From ASMP01 sp041484115 (GTDB lineage: Archaea; Nanobdellota; Nanobdellia; Pacearchaeales; GW2011-AR1), in the NCBI GenBank assembly GCA_041484115.1, contig JBGPHA010000001.1:1-34106 (forward strand): a stretch of 34,106 nt of DNA, read 5' to 3'. Below the pieces are notes generated by a model. The model searched no databases and was not told the origin of the DNA. It saw only the letters and a list, made by a program, of their open reading frames with translations. Positions within the stretch are counted from its first letter, which is position 1. The number at the start of each line of letters is the position of its first letter. The translations under genes were made by a program, and so were the position numbers. Positions 22,934-30,901 of this stretch are shown in pieces.

Positions 22934-23740
22934 ATGTTTATCGTTAAAGTTCCTGGAATAAACGGCTCAGGAAAAACTATTGGATGCGAGAAAGCAGGAA
23001 ATGCGATTCTCCAGGCATTAGGAGAAATCTATAGTAATGAGCAGGGCAGGCCTATAGATACGAGGTTATTAGATTTGGAAGAAATACATCTGGATAATTC
23101 TAATTTACAGAAAGCAAATAATTTAATTTATGAAAATGCTCTAGAAATATTTGAAGAAAAACAAAAAACTATTTTTCTTGGGGGAGACCATTCTATCAGT
23201 TATTCTTTAGGAAAAGCCTTTTGGAAACATTGCAAGAATTCTGGCAAAGAGCCATGCTTGATTATTTTTGATGCTCATCCTGACTGCATGCTTCCATCTG
23301 ATTCAAAGATTCCCTCACATAAGGAATGGCTTAGAGCTTTGATTGATCTAGGATTTCCTGCCGAGAATGTTCTCTTAGTTGGAACAAGAAATTCATACAT
23401 CTCTGAAATTGAATTTTTTTCCAGGAATAGGATAAGAAATGTAAGTATGAACCAGCTCCTAGAAGATTTGAGAGATACCTGCGATGTAATAATGGAATTT
23501 TCTAATGGAAAAGATCTTTATCTTTCTTTAGACATAGATGTAATTGATCCCGCATTTGCCCAGGCAACAGGCTATCCTGAGCCAGGAGGATTAACAAGCA
23601 GACAATTTTTATATCTTATTCAGAGACTTAATAAAATAAGAGGTCTTAGGGCCATAGATATCACTGAAATAAATCCTGAAAAAGCAGGGGCAGATATTAC
23701 GGTTAAGTTAGGGGCAAAAATTCTTTCTGAATTCATATAA
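22934..23740 (+). CDS. Arginase/agmatinase/formiminoglutamase-family ureohydrolase
   Basis: 268 residues. The binuclear manganese ligands are all present: His86 (GGDHSISYS), Asp113, His115, Asp117 (FDAHPDCM), and Asp200, Asp202 with Asp205 (LSLDIDVIDPAFA). The loop after it, ATGYPEPGGLT, corresponds to the family GTGTPEPGGLT. Family members hydrolyse guanidino groups of arginine, agmatine, proclavaminate or related compounds. The specificity loops do not let me choose; agmatinase would suit polyamine synthesis. It has its own TATA-like ATATTTAAAAAT (22903-22914) 26 bases upstream. No arginine or polyamine gene is close by. Confidence 0.87.
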   Translation: MFIVKVPGINGSGKTIGCEKAGNAILQALGEIYSNEQGRPIDTRLLDLEEIHLDNSNLQKANNLIYENALEIFEEKQKTIFLGGDHSISYSLGKAFWKHCKNSGKEPCLIIFDAHPDCMLPSDSKIPSHKEWLRALIDLGFPAENVLLVGTRNSYISEIEFFSRNRIRNVSMNQLLEDLRDTCDVIMEFSNGKDLYLSLDIDVIDPAFAQATGYPEPGGLTSRQFLYLIQRLNKIRGLRAIDITEINPEKAGADITVKLGAKILSEFI

Positions 23741-23770
23741 TTTTATAAATTACCATAACATAAATAAATC

Positions 23771-24382
23771 ATGAACAAGAAACTTTTGTTGTTGATATTG
23801 TCGGACGTATTTATTTTGAGCAGTTTTGGATTAATTGGGCCTATATTTGCTATTTTCATAATAAATAATCTTCAAGGTGGGAGCGTTGTTGCTGCAGGGC
23901 TTGCCACAACAATTTTTCTCGTCGTAAAATCTGTTGTTCAGATGCCTTTATCTAGATATTTCATAGACAAGGAAAAGCATAAAACACATTCTCTTCTACT
24001 AGGAACTTTACTGATCATTTCTGTTCCATTTATCTATTTTTCCGCAAAAAGTGTTTACACTATTTTTGCCGCTCAGGCAATTTATGGGCTGGGAGCTGCT
24101 ATGGCTTATCCCGCATGGTTTAGTCTTTTCACAAGTTATATAGATAAAAAACATAAAGGTTTTGAGTATACTCTATGGAGTACTGGTACAGGAATTGGGA
24201 CAGCTATCGCTGCAGTTTTAGGAGCAAAGGCAGCAGATGCTTTTGGATTTAAATTTTTATTTTTTATAGTTGGTATTATAGCTTTACTTGGTTTCATCCT
24301 TTTGATTATACTTGATAGAATTGATGGAAGAGGCGCAAAGGCCAATATCCAGTATGCTCTCGAAAATAGAACAAAAAAATAA
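23771..24382 (+). CDS. Half-length MFS-type transporter protein
   Basis: 203 residues with six predicted membrane helices, half of the usual 12-helix, roughly 400-residue MFS transporter. Features of an MFS N-terminal half are visible: LLLLILSDVFILSSFGLIGPI (helix 1), the loop with MPLSRYFIDKEKHK corresponding to the G-x-x-x-D-[RK] motif A between helices 2 and 3, and GLGAAMAYPAWFSLFTSYID (helices 4-5). The chain ends normally with a charged tail (LDRIDGRGAKAN...) and the next gene follows after 1 base, with no remnant of the missing half. It may work as a homodimer or may be degenerate. It has a TATA-like TTTTATAAATTA 26 bases upstream and forms an operon with thpR. Confidence 0.75.
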   Translation: MNKKLLLLILSDVFILSSFGLIGPIFAIFIINNLQGGSVVAAGLATTIFLVVKSVVQMPLSRYFIDKEKHKTHSLLLGTLLIISVPFIYFSAKSVYTIFAAQAIYGLGAAMAYPAWFSLFTSYIDKKHKGFEYTLWSTGTGIGTAIAAVLGAKAADAFGFKFLFFIVGIIALLGFILLIILDRIDGRGAKANIQYALENRTKK

Positions 24383-24383
24383 G

Positions 24384-24923
24384 ATGAGAGTTTTTGTTGC
24401 CGTAGATATCCCAAAACAAATTCAGAAGGAGATAAAGAAGATTCAGGAAAAAATTCCTGAATTTAAGGGGAAATTTACAGAATTGGAAAATCTTCATCTT
24501 ACATTAAAATTTCTTGGAAATATTGATGAAAGAAAATCCGAATTAGTAAAGGAGAAATTAAAAAATATTAAGATAAAGAAGTTTGAAAGCGTTATAGATA
24601 AAATAGGATTTTTTGATAATAGAATATCCACTAAATATCCTCAACAGATCGTCATCTGGCTTCATATGACAAATTGTGAAGAATTACAGAAAGCTGTTGA
24701 TGAAAAACTCTCTGGATTATTTGAAAAAGAGAAAAGATTCATGAGCCACTTGACTATTGTCCGCGTGAAATCTGTTAAGAATAAAAAAGAGTTTTTGGAG
24801 GAAATTGAGAGGATTAGTTTCCAAAAAATAAAATTTAAGGTTAAAGATTTTAGACTGAAAAAATCAACTCTTAACAAAAAGGGACCTGTTTATGATGATT
24901 TAGAAGAATATTCTCTAGAATAA
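24384..24923 (+). CDS. thpR: RNA 2',3'-cyclic phosphodiesterase (2'-5' RNA ligase family)
   Basis: 179 residues from ATG 24384, 1 base after the MFS stop; the open frame extends further upstream only by overlapping that gene. The two catalytic H-x-T motifs are LHLTLKFLG (His38, Thr40) and SHLTIVRV (His122, Thr124). MRVFVAVDIP at the N-terminus and LKKSTLNKKGPVYDDL near the end are typical of ThpR/LigT. The enzyme opens 2',3'-cyclic phosphates on RNA or nucleotides and can ligate tRNA halves in vitro; its in vivo role in archaea is uncertain. It is probably co-transcribed with the MFS-type gene. Confidence 0.93.
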   Translation: MRVFVAVDIPKQIQKEIKKIQEKIPEFKGKFTELENLHLTLKFLGNIDERKSELVKEKLKNIKIKKFESVIDKIGFFDNRISTKYPQQIVIWLHMTNCEELQKAVDEKLSGLFEKEKRFMSHLTIVRVKSVKNKKEFLEEIERISFQKIKFKVKDFRLKKSTLNKKGPVYDDLEEYSLE

Positions 24924-24957
24924 TTAACAATAAAAATTCTTACTTTCTTGTTTTTTA

Positions 24958-25314
24958 ATGAATAAATTGAGCTTAGAAGATTTTGTTGACTATTATGTTG
25001 AAGCGGCCCTTGAGGCTATTCAAAATAACTCTACAAATCTTGATGCTTTTGATGAATACATTCTTACAAGAGTTTTTGAAAGAACTGGTTTTTCTAGGGA
25101 AGAGATTAAATCTCTCCATCACCCGTTTCACTGGAATCTTTTTTTAGAAAAAACCTCTCCTCTAGAACTTGTTACTTCAAAAAAAGGAGGAAATAATTAT
25201 GAAATTCGTGTCAGACAGGAAAATTCCTCTCTTGATAAATCTAAATTAGTCTCTAGTATCTTAGAAGAATATGGAATACTGCTCCAGCAAAAATTGGACA
25301 AAATATTGAAATAA
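24958..25314 (+). CDS. Hypothetical alpha-helical protein
   Basis: 118 residues, acidic at the N-terminus and predicted to be mostly helical, with no membrane segment. Notable stretches are FDEYILTRVFERTGFSREEI and SLHHPFHWNLFLEK, with three histidines and a tryptophan close together. The middle could be one short beta-hairpin (NNYEIRVRQE). I recognise no family. The start is ATG 24958, and an A-rich AACAATAAAAATTC about 25-30 bases upstream may be a weak TATA box. It is convergent with the XPF-type nuclease gene, 5 bases apart. Confidence 0.5.
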   Translation: MNKLSLEDFVDYYVEAALEAIQNNSTNLDAFDEYILTRVFERTGFSREEIKSLHHPFHWNLFLEKTSPLELVTSKKGGNNYEIRVRQENSSLDKSKLVSSILEEYGILLQQKLDKILK

Positions 25315-25319
25315 TCATT

Positions 25320-26006
25320 TCAATAATTATTGTTTATTATCCTTATAAGATTATCTGCCTTTTTTCCAATCTCTTTTTTTAGCTCTTCTTCTGTAGCACC
25401 AATTACATTTTTTATTGTCCTGAATTTTTTTAAAAGTTTTCTCGCCGTTTTTGGTCCTATTCCAGGAAAACCTTCTAATAGATACTGGGCCTGCTCTTTT
25501 TTGCCGAGAACCTTTTTGCTAACATTTAACGGAGCATCCCGTTGTTCTTTTTTCGAAAGAACTGAAATAAATCTTGCTGTATCTTCATAGTTTTTAGTGA
25601 ATATTATTGGGATTTTATGATTAAGAAGTATAGAAAGCAGAAAACCACGGATTGAGTTTGGATGCATTCCTATATTTTCTTCAGAGTCAATATAGAGATC
25701 CTGTTCATCTATACCTTCCACAACCAAGAGCCTAGACTCATATTGTTTTAGTTCCTCCAACTGCTTCATAAGTCTACCATCTTTCATAGAGCTAATGAAA
25801 TCAGAGACGGTTTTTCTTTCTATTGCTGTACCCTTTACTATATAATCTGCGACTTTTAGTTCCTTTATCTCTACATCAAGTCCAAGAGAAGATAGTTCAG
25901 ATATAACAAGGGAGTTCTTCTCACGATAATCTATTTCTACTTTTGGCTTTTCTGGTATTTTTTCCCCGCTGACTATTTTTGAGAACATGCTGAATATCTC
26001 TTTCAT
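25320..26006 (-). CDS. Hef-type XPF/ERCC4 nuclease with helix-hairpin-helix domain
   Basis: 228 residues. The nuclease core shows VEIDYREK (Asp26), VADYIV and IERKTVSDF (Glu63-Arg-Lys65, Asp69), the VDxRE...GDY...ERKxxxD pattern of the XPF/Mus81 family. A tandem HhH DNA-binding domain follows at about 173-225 (LLEGFPGIGPKTARKLLKKF). Such enzymes cut branched structures such as forks and flaps. The ATG overlaps the stop of the helicase gene by 4 bases (ATGA), so the two are made together. In Pyrococcus both parts form one protein, Hef of about 760 residues; the sum here (523 + 228) is about the same, so this is a split Hef. The active site looks intact. Confidence 0.92.
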   Translation of the reverse strand: MKEIFSMFSKIVSGEKIPEKPKVEIDYREKNSLVISELSSLGLDVEIKELKVADYIVKGTAIERKTVSDFISSMKDGRLMKQLEELKQYESRLLVVEGIDEQDLYIDSEENIGMHPNSIRGFLLSILLNHKIPIIFTKNYEDTARFISVLSKKEQRDAPLNVSKKVLGKKEQAQYLLEGFPGIGPKTARKLLKKFRTIKNVIGATEEELKKEIGKKADNLIRIINNNY

Positions 26007-27574
26007 TCTAGTTTTTCCTGAATTTCCTCCAAATTCCCATTTTTTAAATCGTCTTTTATAGAACTTATTGCTGAATGCATCTTTCTTTCTTTTGCCCTTG
26101 AGGCATAGAAATAAGCCTCGTCTCTAGTTTTTCTTGTGATAAGCATTACTAATTTTCCTTTCATTAACCTTGCTGTTCTACCTGTCCTCTGGATAGTCCT
26201 TATTGCAGAAGCCACAGGTTCATAGAAAACAACAATATTAACCTCTGGTATATCCAGTCCTTCTTCACCTATACTAGTAGCGCAAAGAACATTTATTTCT
26301 CTACTGGAAAAATCATTGATTATCTTCTTTTGTTCTTTCTGACTTAATCCTGAAACCTCTCCAGTCTCGCCCCCACTCACGGCTTTTTTTGCCTGTCCAA
26401 CAAAAACCTTTGCTTTTATACCTCTAATGCTGTTGAGGGTTTTGCAGAGAATTCTTGCAGTCTCTCTAAACTGGGAAAAAACTATCACTTTTGCTTTGTC
26501 ATTTTCCTGAATTTCCCTTTCTACGATAATTCTTAGAGCCTCTATCTTTGGATGCTCTTGTCCTTTTGCTAGAAGTTCCTCTGATGCTGTAAGTGCAAAA
26601 ATGAATTCTGGTTTTGACACCAACTTTATCACCCCTTTTGTTTGTTTTTTTTCTGCCTGATTTAATAATTCTTTTAGATATTTGTTGAATCCTTGGAGAG
26701 TCTGTGTTTCTAGAAGCTCAAGAGCATGCTGCAGTTTTACTGCCTGAGCACATACACTAGCAGCAAGAAGATTATTATAATTTTTATTTCCTCTCGAGAT
26801 GCTAATCATAAGTCTTTTCTGGAGATTTATTAGTTCTGTTTTTGATGGCATCCCCCATAAAACCTTTCTGTTTCTTAACTCATCTACATAAGTACTAAAA
26901 ATTCTGAGAAGAGCTTCCCTAATATCTTGAAATTTTTCTGGAAGTTCTAAAATTACTTTTTCAAATTCCAGCTCATGTAGATAAGGAGCTACATCAGGAC
27001 TATCTCTTGTTCGTAGCTCAACTTCTTCTATCGAGAGATTTCTACAAATCTCCTTAATTTTTGAGGCTTCGCTTCCCGGAGAAGCAGTAAGGCCAAGAAT
27101 TCTTGGGTGTTTTGAGATTTCCATATATTTTTTTGCTAGATAATTATAAGAGTAGTTCCTAATACATCTATGTGCTTCATCCTCTATAAGAAGGCAGACC
27201 TCTTCAAGATCGTAAAGGTTTTTATTGACATCATTGGCAACGCACTGTGGAGTTGAAAAAATTATATCTGCAGTTCTCCAAATTTCCTGCCTTTTTTCAG
27301 AAGCAACTTCTCCGGTGAACAACTCTAAGGATCCGAAAAGTTCTGGAAGATTACTTTTGAAATAAGCAAGATGCTGTTCTGCAAGTGGTTTTGTAGGAGC
27401 GAGAAAAACAACTTTTTCCCCTGGAAATTTTTTCATTCTTTCAATTGTCAGCATGAGGGCTATGAGCGTTTTTCCCAAGCCTGTAGGAAGAACTACGAGG
27501 CAGTTTTTTTTTGTGCAAGACTCAAAAATTTTTTGCTGATATTCTCTTGGAGTAACTTTTTCCAAAAATTCCAT
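26003..27574 (-). CDS. hef: Hef-type (FANCM-like) superfamily 2 helicase
   Basis: 523 residues. Helicase motifs: Q-motif-like TPREYQQ at the N-terminus, Walker A LPTGLGKT (29-36), LAPTKPLAEQH (motif Ia), DEAH in IEDEAHRC (132-135), motif III LGLTASPG, motif IV VFSQFRETA, motif V ATSIGEEGLDIPEVNIVVFYEP and motif VI QRTGRTAR. The helical insert between the RecA lobes matches archaeal Hef and eukaryotic FANCM/MPH1. It unwinds or remodels stalled forks and branched DNA. It is directly followed, with a 4-base overlap, by the XPF-type nuclease gene that is the missing half of Hef. A TATA-like AAAGTATTTAATAAG is about 27 bases before the ATG. Confidence 0.95.
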   Translation of the reverse strand: MEFLEKVTPREYQQKIFESCTKKNCLVVLPTGLGKTLIALMLTIERMKKFPGEKVVFLAPTKPLAEQHLAYFKSNLPELFGSLELFTGEVASEKRQEIWRTADIIFSTPQCVANDVNKNLYDLEEVCLLIEDEAHRCIRNYSYNYLAKKYMEISKHPRILGLTASPGSEASKIKEICRNLSIEEVELRTRDSPDVAPYLHELEFEKVILELPEKFQDIREALLRIFSTYVDELRNRKVLWGMPSKTELINLQKRLMISISRGNKNYNNLLAASVCAQAVKLQHALELLETQTLQGFNKYLKELLNQAEKKQTKGVIKLVSKPEFIFALTASEELLAKGQEHPKIEALRIIVEREIQENDKAKVIVFSQFRETARILCKTLNSIRGIKAKVFVGQAKKAVSGGETGEVSGLSQKEQKKIINDFSSREINVLCATSIGEEGLDIPEVNIVVFYEPVASAIRTIQRTGRTARLMKGKLVMLITRKTRDEAYFYASRAKERKMHSAISSIKDDLKNGNLEEIQEKLE

Positions 27575-27633
27575 TTTTATGAAAAACCTCTTTGCTTATT
27601 AAATACTTTGTGAATCACTAAATAATTTTTTTC

Positions 27634-28257
27634 TTATGTAAGGAAAAATGCATATCCTAATCCTATTAGAACGAGGGTTGCTAGGAAGCTCCATAAAACT
27701 ATATTTCCGAAAAATATTTTGTTTCCATCAAGATCAAAAAGAGGAAGCATGCTGAAAAAGGTATAATAAACACTCAGCCTAGCAAAAGTGGGAAATCCAA
27801 GAAAGTATGCTATCCCAGATGCTATGAGATTTATGAAAACTCCTGCTGCAGCAATCAACCCTATGTGATATTCTGTCATTTCTGAAAAAGAATACAAGCC
27901 ATGACGTTTTGCAGTTCTATATATTTTTGGTTTAACATCAAAGACCATAGCAGCCATCCAGAACAGATTGCCGAGGGAAACCAGAGAAACTATTATTGGT
28001 AAAATTATTCCTATTGGAAAAGATTTTTTAAAACCCTGATCTTTTTTGAATCCGCGCCTTTCTATCTGCCATGGTTTTATCTCTATCTCCGATTCCAAGT
28101 AAAAGGCAGCTATCTTTTTTGCAGCAACATTTAGGAAAAGAATGAGAAATACAGCCAAAAGAACCCCTAACAAAATATTTATTTTTAGAAAACTTATTGT
28201 TATGGCAAGAATCAATGTAACAAGAAGAAATGTTCCAATTTCCTTTTTTTCTAGCAT
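27634..28257 (-). CDS. Site-2-protease-like membrane protein lacking the HExxH motif
   Basis: 207 residues from ATG 28257; the ATG at 28266 is in frame, but a TATA-like CTTTATAAAAAAA (about 28275-28287) fits 28257 better. About five or six membrane helices. The layout follows archaeal M50 site-2 proteases: a short helix pair, then a helix ending FLNVAAKKIAAFYLESEIEI where the zinc motif HExxH-x-x-A-x-x would be, an amphipathic loop with FRxW-like KPWQIERRG, and a late helix with MLPLFDLDGNKIF, corresponding to the LNLLPIPPLDG region with its third zinc ligand Asp. The HExxH is replaced by NVAAK, so zinc binding and proteolysis are unlikely. It may be a pseudoprotease adaptor. Assignment rests on pattern only. 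Confidence 0.65.
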   Translation of the reverse strand: MLEKKEIGTFLLVTLILAITISFLKINILLGVLLAVFLILFLNVAAKKIAAFYLESEIEIKPWQIERRGFKKDQGFKKSFPIGIILPIIVSLVSLGNLFWMAAMVFDVKPKIYRTAKRHGLYSFSEMTEYHIGLIAAAGVFINLIASGIAYFLGFPTFARLSVYYTFFSMLPLFDLDGNKIFFGNIVLWSFLATLVLIGLGYAFFLT

Positions 28258-28411
28258 GCTTATCATAGGTTATATTTTTTTATAAAGTTTGTTATGGTAT
28301 ATTTTTATGCCTTTACACAATAATTTCTTATTTAAACACATTTTTTGTCCAATTTGTTAATATACAATAAATCATGGAAAAGTATTTAAATTAGGGTAAT
28401 CAATTTTTATT

Positions 28412-28699
28412 ATGCGTGTTAGAAAAGTTACCGATGTCATAGGTCTAAAGGCTTATACAGATTCTGGAGAATTTTTTGGTGAAGTAGAAGAGGCGAATCT
28501 GCAGGATAATAAGATAGATGGATGGCGAATAAAAGTTGGAGGAAGTGTGATATCATTGATAGGAGGAGCAAGAGGAGTGATAATCCCACACCAGTTCGTA
28601 AAAGCGATTAGTGATGTATTCATAATAAACAAAACAGCACTACCTAGCCCACAAGAAAATCCAGAACTTGAAGAAGTTTCTGGCGGCGATTTGATTTAA
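28412..28699 (+). CDS. PRC-barrel domain protein
   Basis: 95 residues, a single PRC-barrel: VTDVIGLKAYTDSGEFFGEV, then KIDGWRIKVG and RGVIIPHQFVKAISDVFII, followed by a short acidic, proline-containing tail. It differs from the barrel protein at 10390 in its longer tail and in the GGA insert before the last strands. Such proteins include the archaeal division factors CdpB1/CdpB2, but the domain also occurs in RNA-metabolism contexts. A TATA-like AGTATTTAAATT (about 28382-28393) is 26 bases before the ATG. It is isolated from its neighbours by more than 100 bases on both sides. Confidence 0.82.
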   Translation: MRVRKVTDVIGLKAYTDSGEFFGEVEEANLQDNKIDGWRIKVGGSVISLIGGARGVIIPHQFVKAISDVFIINKTALPSPQENPELEEVSGGDLI

Positions 28700-28818
28700 A
28701 ATGGATATTATGGGTAATTAATACTTCGATATTTTCCATTAAAATATGTTCTAGATATCCCTTAATAAAACCCAATTAATATAAAAATATTTAAAAGGCT
28801 CTTCACCTTATAATTAAA

Positions 28819-29199
28819 ATGGCCGATACAATCTTACAGAGCTGGATTTTTACACAGTTCGCCTTTCCTTTTCTTCTGATATTCTTCATTCTTTTTGGAA
28901 TTCTTGAAAAGACAGAAGTCTTTGGTAAGAATAAAAAAACATTAAATGCAATGATAGCTTTTGTTGTTGGCCTGATCTTTGTCGGAGCTGTTTCAACGAA
29001 GCTTGTTGTTGGAAATCTTATTCTTTTCCTTACAGTTGCAATAGTCGTTGTTTTTATAGGACTTTTGTTGTGGGGATTTGTTTCTGGAGAAGAAGCGAAA
29101 ATCCCTGGACAACTTAAACCTCTTGCAGGGATAGTTGTAATTCTCTCTGTGGCTATTGCTCTTTTGTGGGCTTTGGGAGTCCAAATAAGTTTTTTTTAA
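28819..29199 (+). CDS. Multi-span membrane protein, cut short by an in-frame stop
   Basis: 126 residues to TAA at 29197-29199, with four membrane helices (about 13-31, 43-61, 66-88, 100-121). The N-terminal half is clearly related to the protein at 29383-29976 (PFLLIFFILFGILEKTEVFG versus PFLLIFSVVFGILTKTNILG; then KTLNAMIAFVVGLIF versus KGLNAVISLVIGLLA). The frame continues after the stop for another 42 codons with a further membrane helix and a Gly/Lys-rich tail, matching the end of the paralogue. So the gene looks interrupted by one nonsense codon. A TATA-like AATATTTAAAAGG is 26 bases upstream of the ATG. The family is of unknown function and neighbours the secretion ATPase locus. Confidence 0.7.
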   Translation: MADTILQSWIFTQFAFPFLLIFFILFGILEKTEVFGKNKKTLNAMIAFVVGLIFVGAVSTKLVVGNLILFLTVAIVVVFIGLLLWGFVSGEEAKIPGQLKPLAGIVVILSVAIALLWALGVQISFF

Positions 29200-29328
29200 A
29201 AGATATTCGACTTTCTTTTTAACAGCAGTTGGAGTTCTGCTTTCTGGACAAACGCAGTATTCATTATAGCTGTAATAGCAGCCATCGCCATTGTAATGGG
29301 AAAAGGCGGCGGAAGTGGTGGAAAGTAG
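29200..29328 (+). pseudogene. In-frame continuation of the preceding gene after its stop
   Basis: Directly after the TAA at 29197-29199 the same frame stays open for 42 codons to TAG at 29326-29328. It encodes KIFDFLFNSSWSSAFW, a membrane helix (AVFIIAVIAAIAIVMG) and the tail KGGGSGGK. The paralogue at 29383 has a comparable end (IWDFIYRNLGAI, helix, GSSGSKKPGQG). There is no ATG near its beginning. It is either a lost C-terminus or reached by readthrough. Confidence 0.55.
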
Positions 29329-29382
29329 CAATAATTTCTGAATTGTAGAAACATATTTAAAGAATATTTGATAAAAAGTAAC

Positions 29383-29976
29383 ATGCTGGGTCACATTCTA
29401 AGCTTTCAGTTTGCAGGATTTTATGGAGGATCTATAGGAAACATTTTGGCATACTGGGAACAATTAGGAGTTTTTACTTATCTTCTGCCCTTTCTTCTTA
29501 TTTTCTCTGTTGTTTTTGGAATTTTGACAAAAACTAACATTTTAGGAAACAAAAAGGGATTGAATGCAGTAATTTCATTAGTAATTGGATTATTAGCATT
29601 GCAGTTTAATTTTGTTCCTTTGTTTTTTTCAGAGATATTCCCCAATCTTGGTGCTGGACTCTCTATAATTTTGGTATTATTAATTTTGATTGGTTTATTT
29701 TTGCCAGCAGGGAAAACCTCTGCTAACTACCTTCTTGCTGGAATTGCTGCTATAATATTCATCGTTGTAATATCAAAATCTTTTAGTAACTTAGGATATT
29801 CCATATATACTTACGGAATATGGGATTTTATTTATAGAAATCTTGGTGCTATAACAGTAATTCTTATAATATTAGTTGCTGTAGGAGCAGTTATCGGCTC
29901 ATCTGGATCAAAAAAACCTGGTCAGGGTCCACAACCATATGTGGCTTTATGGCAACAAGGCCAACCAGGTGGTTAA
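29383..29976 (+). CDS. Multi-span membrane protein, paralogue of 28819
   Basis: 197 residues from ATG 29383; the TTG at 29368 is in frame, but the TATA-like ACATATTTAAAG (about 29351-29362) is 26 bases before 29383. Five or six membrane helices, with PFLLIFSVVFGILTKTNILG near residue 40 and a C-terminal Gly/Pro/Gln-rich tail (KKPGQGPQPYVALWQQGQPG). The first third is shared with the protein at 28819, and the ends of both resemble each other as well. Its position beside a secretion ATPase and coiled-coil proteins suggests a part of the same envelope machinery, but no function is known to me. Confidence 0.7.
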   Translation: MLGHILSFQFAGFYGGSIGNILAYWEQLGVFTYLLPFLLIFSVVFGILTKTNILGNKKGLNAVISLVIGLLALQFNFVPLFFSEIFPNLGAGLSIILVLLILIGLFLPAGKTSANYLLAGIAAIIFIVVISKSFSNLGYSIYTYGIWDFIYRNLGAITVILIILVAVGAVIGSSGSKKPGQGPQPYVALWQQGQPGG

Positions 29977-29983
29977 TTAGAAA

Positions 29984-30886
29984 TCACCTTTTTCTTGAAT
30001 ATTTTTTTCTCGTAACTTTTTTTGATTTGTGTACTGTTACTCTGTTTTGAGTATGATGTTGTGGTTGTGATTGGTTTTGTTGATGGTTTGTGTGATGTTG
30101 ATGATGTTCTGATTTTTCTGCTATATTATTTACCATTTTGCTGAAAGAATCCTGCATCATATTCATTTCTTTTCTGACAGATTCAATTCCCTGGCCATAT
30201 CCCCCTACTTTTTCAAGAATAGATGCTTGCAATCTGTCTATGATTGCTTCTATTTTTTTTAGTCTTTCTGAAATATGATCGATATTTGTCTGTGCTAAAG
30301 CTCGGAATTCGTTCATATCCTCAATTTTTTTCTGAAGAGGCCTGTTTTTTTCTGAAAATACCTGTTCAGAAACTTCTATCATAGTATCTGTATCTATCAT
30401 GCCTCCGGCATTTTGATATTGATAACCCGCCTGAGGAGCATATTCTTGAAATTGCTGATATTGTTGTTCTGCCTGAGGAGCATATTCTTGAAATTGCTGA
30501 TATTGTTGCTGTGGATAAGAAGCTTCTTGCGGTTCATACATTTCTCCGGAATCATCTGCAACTTCTCTTGTTGATTCCGCAGGCATTTGATATTGCCCCA
30601 TGTACCCTCCTCCTGGAATTGGTGGAGTCAAATCAATGTCGCTGAGAGTCCCCCCTTCTAATCCTTCTACTGGAAGTCTTTCAGAGTCAATATCTTCTTC
30701 AGAACCCATTACAGAATGTTGCATCCCTTCTGTGCCCCTCATATTAACGGCATTTTTTATCTGTGCCCTGCTGAATGCATCATTTATAGCTACTGGAGGA
30801 ATTCCTTGTTCCTGGAGAGTTCTAATAATTTCCTGATCAGAAACTCCCCTATTTCTTAGGCCCATGACCTGATCTAAAACACCCAT
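29984..30886 (-). CDS. Coiled-coil protein with Gln-rich repeats and basic tail
   Basis: 300 residues. The N-terminal 45 resemble a small helical bundle (VLDQVMGLRNRGVSDQEIIRTL, then GIPPVAINDAF), much like a UBA/SHOCT-type peptide-binding module. An acidic disordered part follows, then a 14-residue repeat (QYQQFQEYAPQA twice, about 127-154), a coiled coil (about 168-262) and a His/Gln-rich, then strongly basic end (KSKKVTRKKYSRKR). It lies 15 bases downstream of the 30902 coiled-coil gene on the same strand. The two are divergent from the secretion ATPase, so a structural role in that machinery is plausible but unproven. The basic end could bind nucleic acid or lipid. Confidence 0.65.
   Translation of the reverse strand: MGVLDQVMGLRNRGVSDQEIIRTLQEQGIPPVAINDAFSRAQIKNAVNMRGTEGMQHSVMGSEEDIDSERLPVEGLEGGTLSDIDLTPPIPGGGYMGQYQMPAESTREVADDSGEMYEPQEASYPQQQYQQFQEYAPQAEQQYQQFQEYAPQAGYQYQNAGGMIDTDTMIEVSEQVFSEKNRPLQKKIEDMNEFRALAQTNIDHISERLKKIEAIIDRLQASILEKVGGYGQGIESVRKEMNMMQDSFSKMVNNIAEKSEHHQHHTNHQQNQSQPQHHTQNRVTVHKSKKVTRKKYSRKR
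30429..30508. repeat. Two 38-base direct repeats, period 42
   Basis: The same 38 bases (starting GCCTGAGGAGCATATTCTTG) occur at 30429-30466 and 30471-30508. They encode the repeated 14-residue unit of the coiled-coil protein. The period is a multiple of three, so copy-number change keeps the frame. Confidence 0.85.
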
Positions 30887-30901
30887 TTTATTATAGTATT
30901 A

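Noticed and set aside
29190..29275. Single-base error in the T8 run as the cause of the broken membrane-protein gene
   Set aside because: Removing one T leads to a different frame with a stop after about 25 codons of unrelated sequence, while the original frame continues well; a substitution at the TAA fits better.
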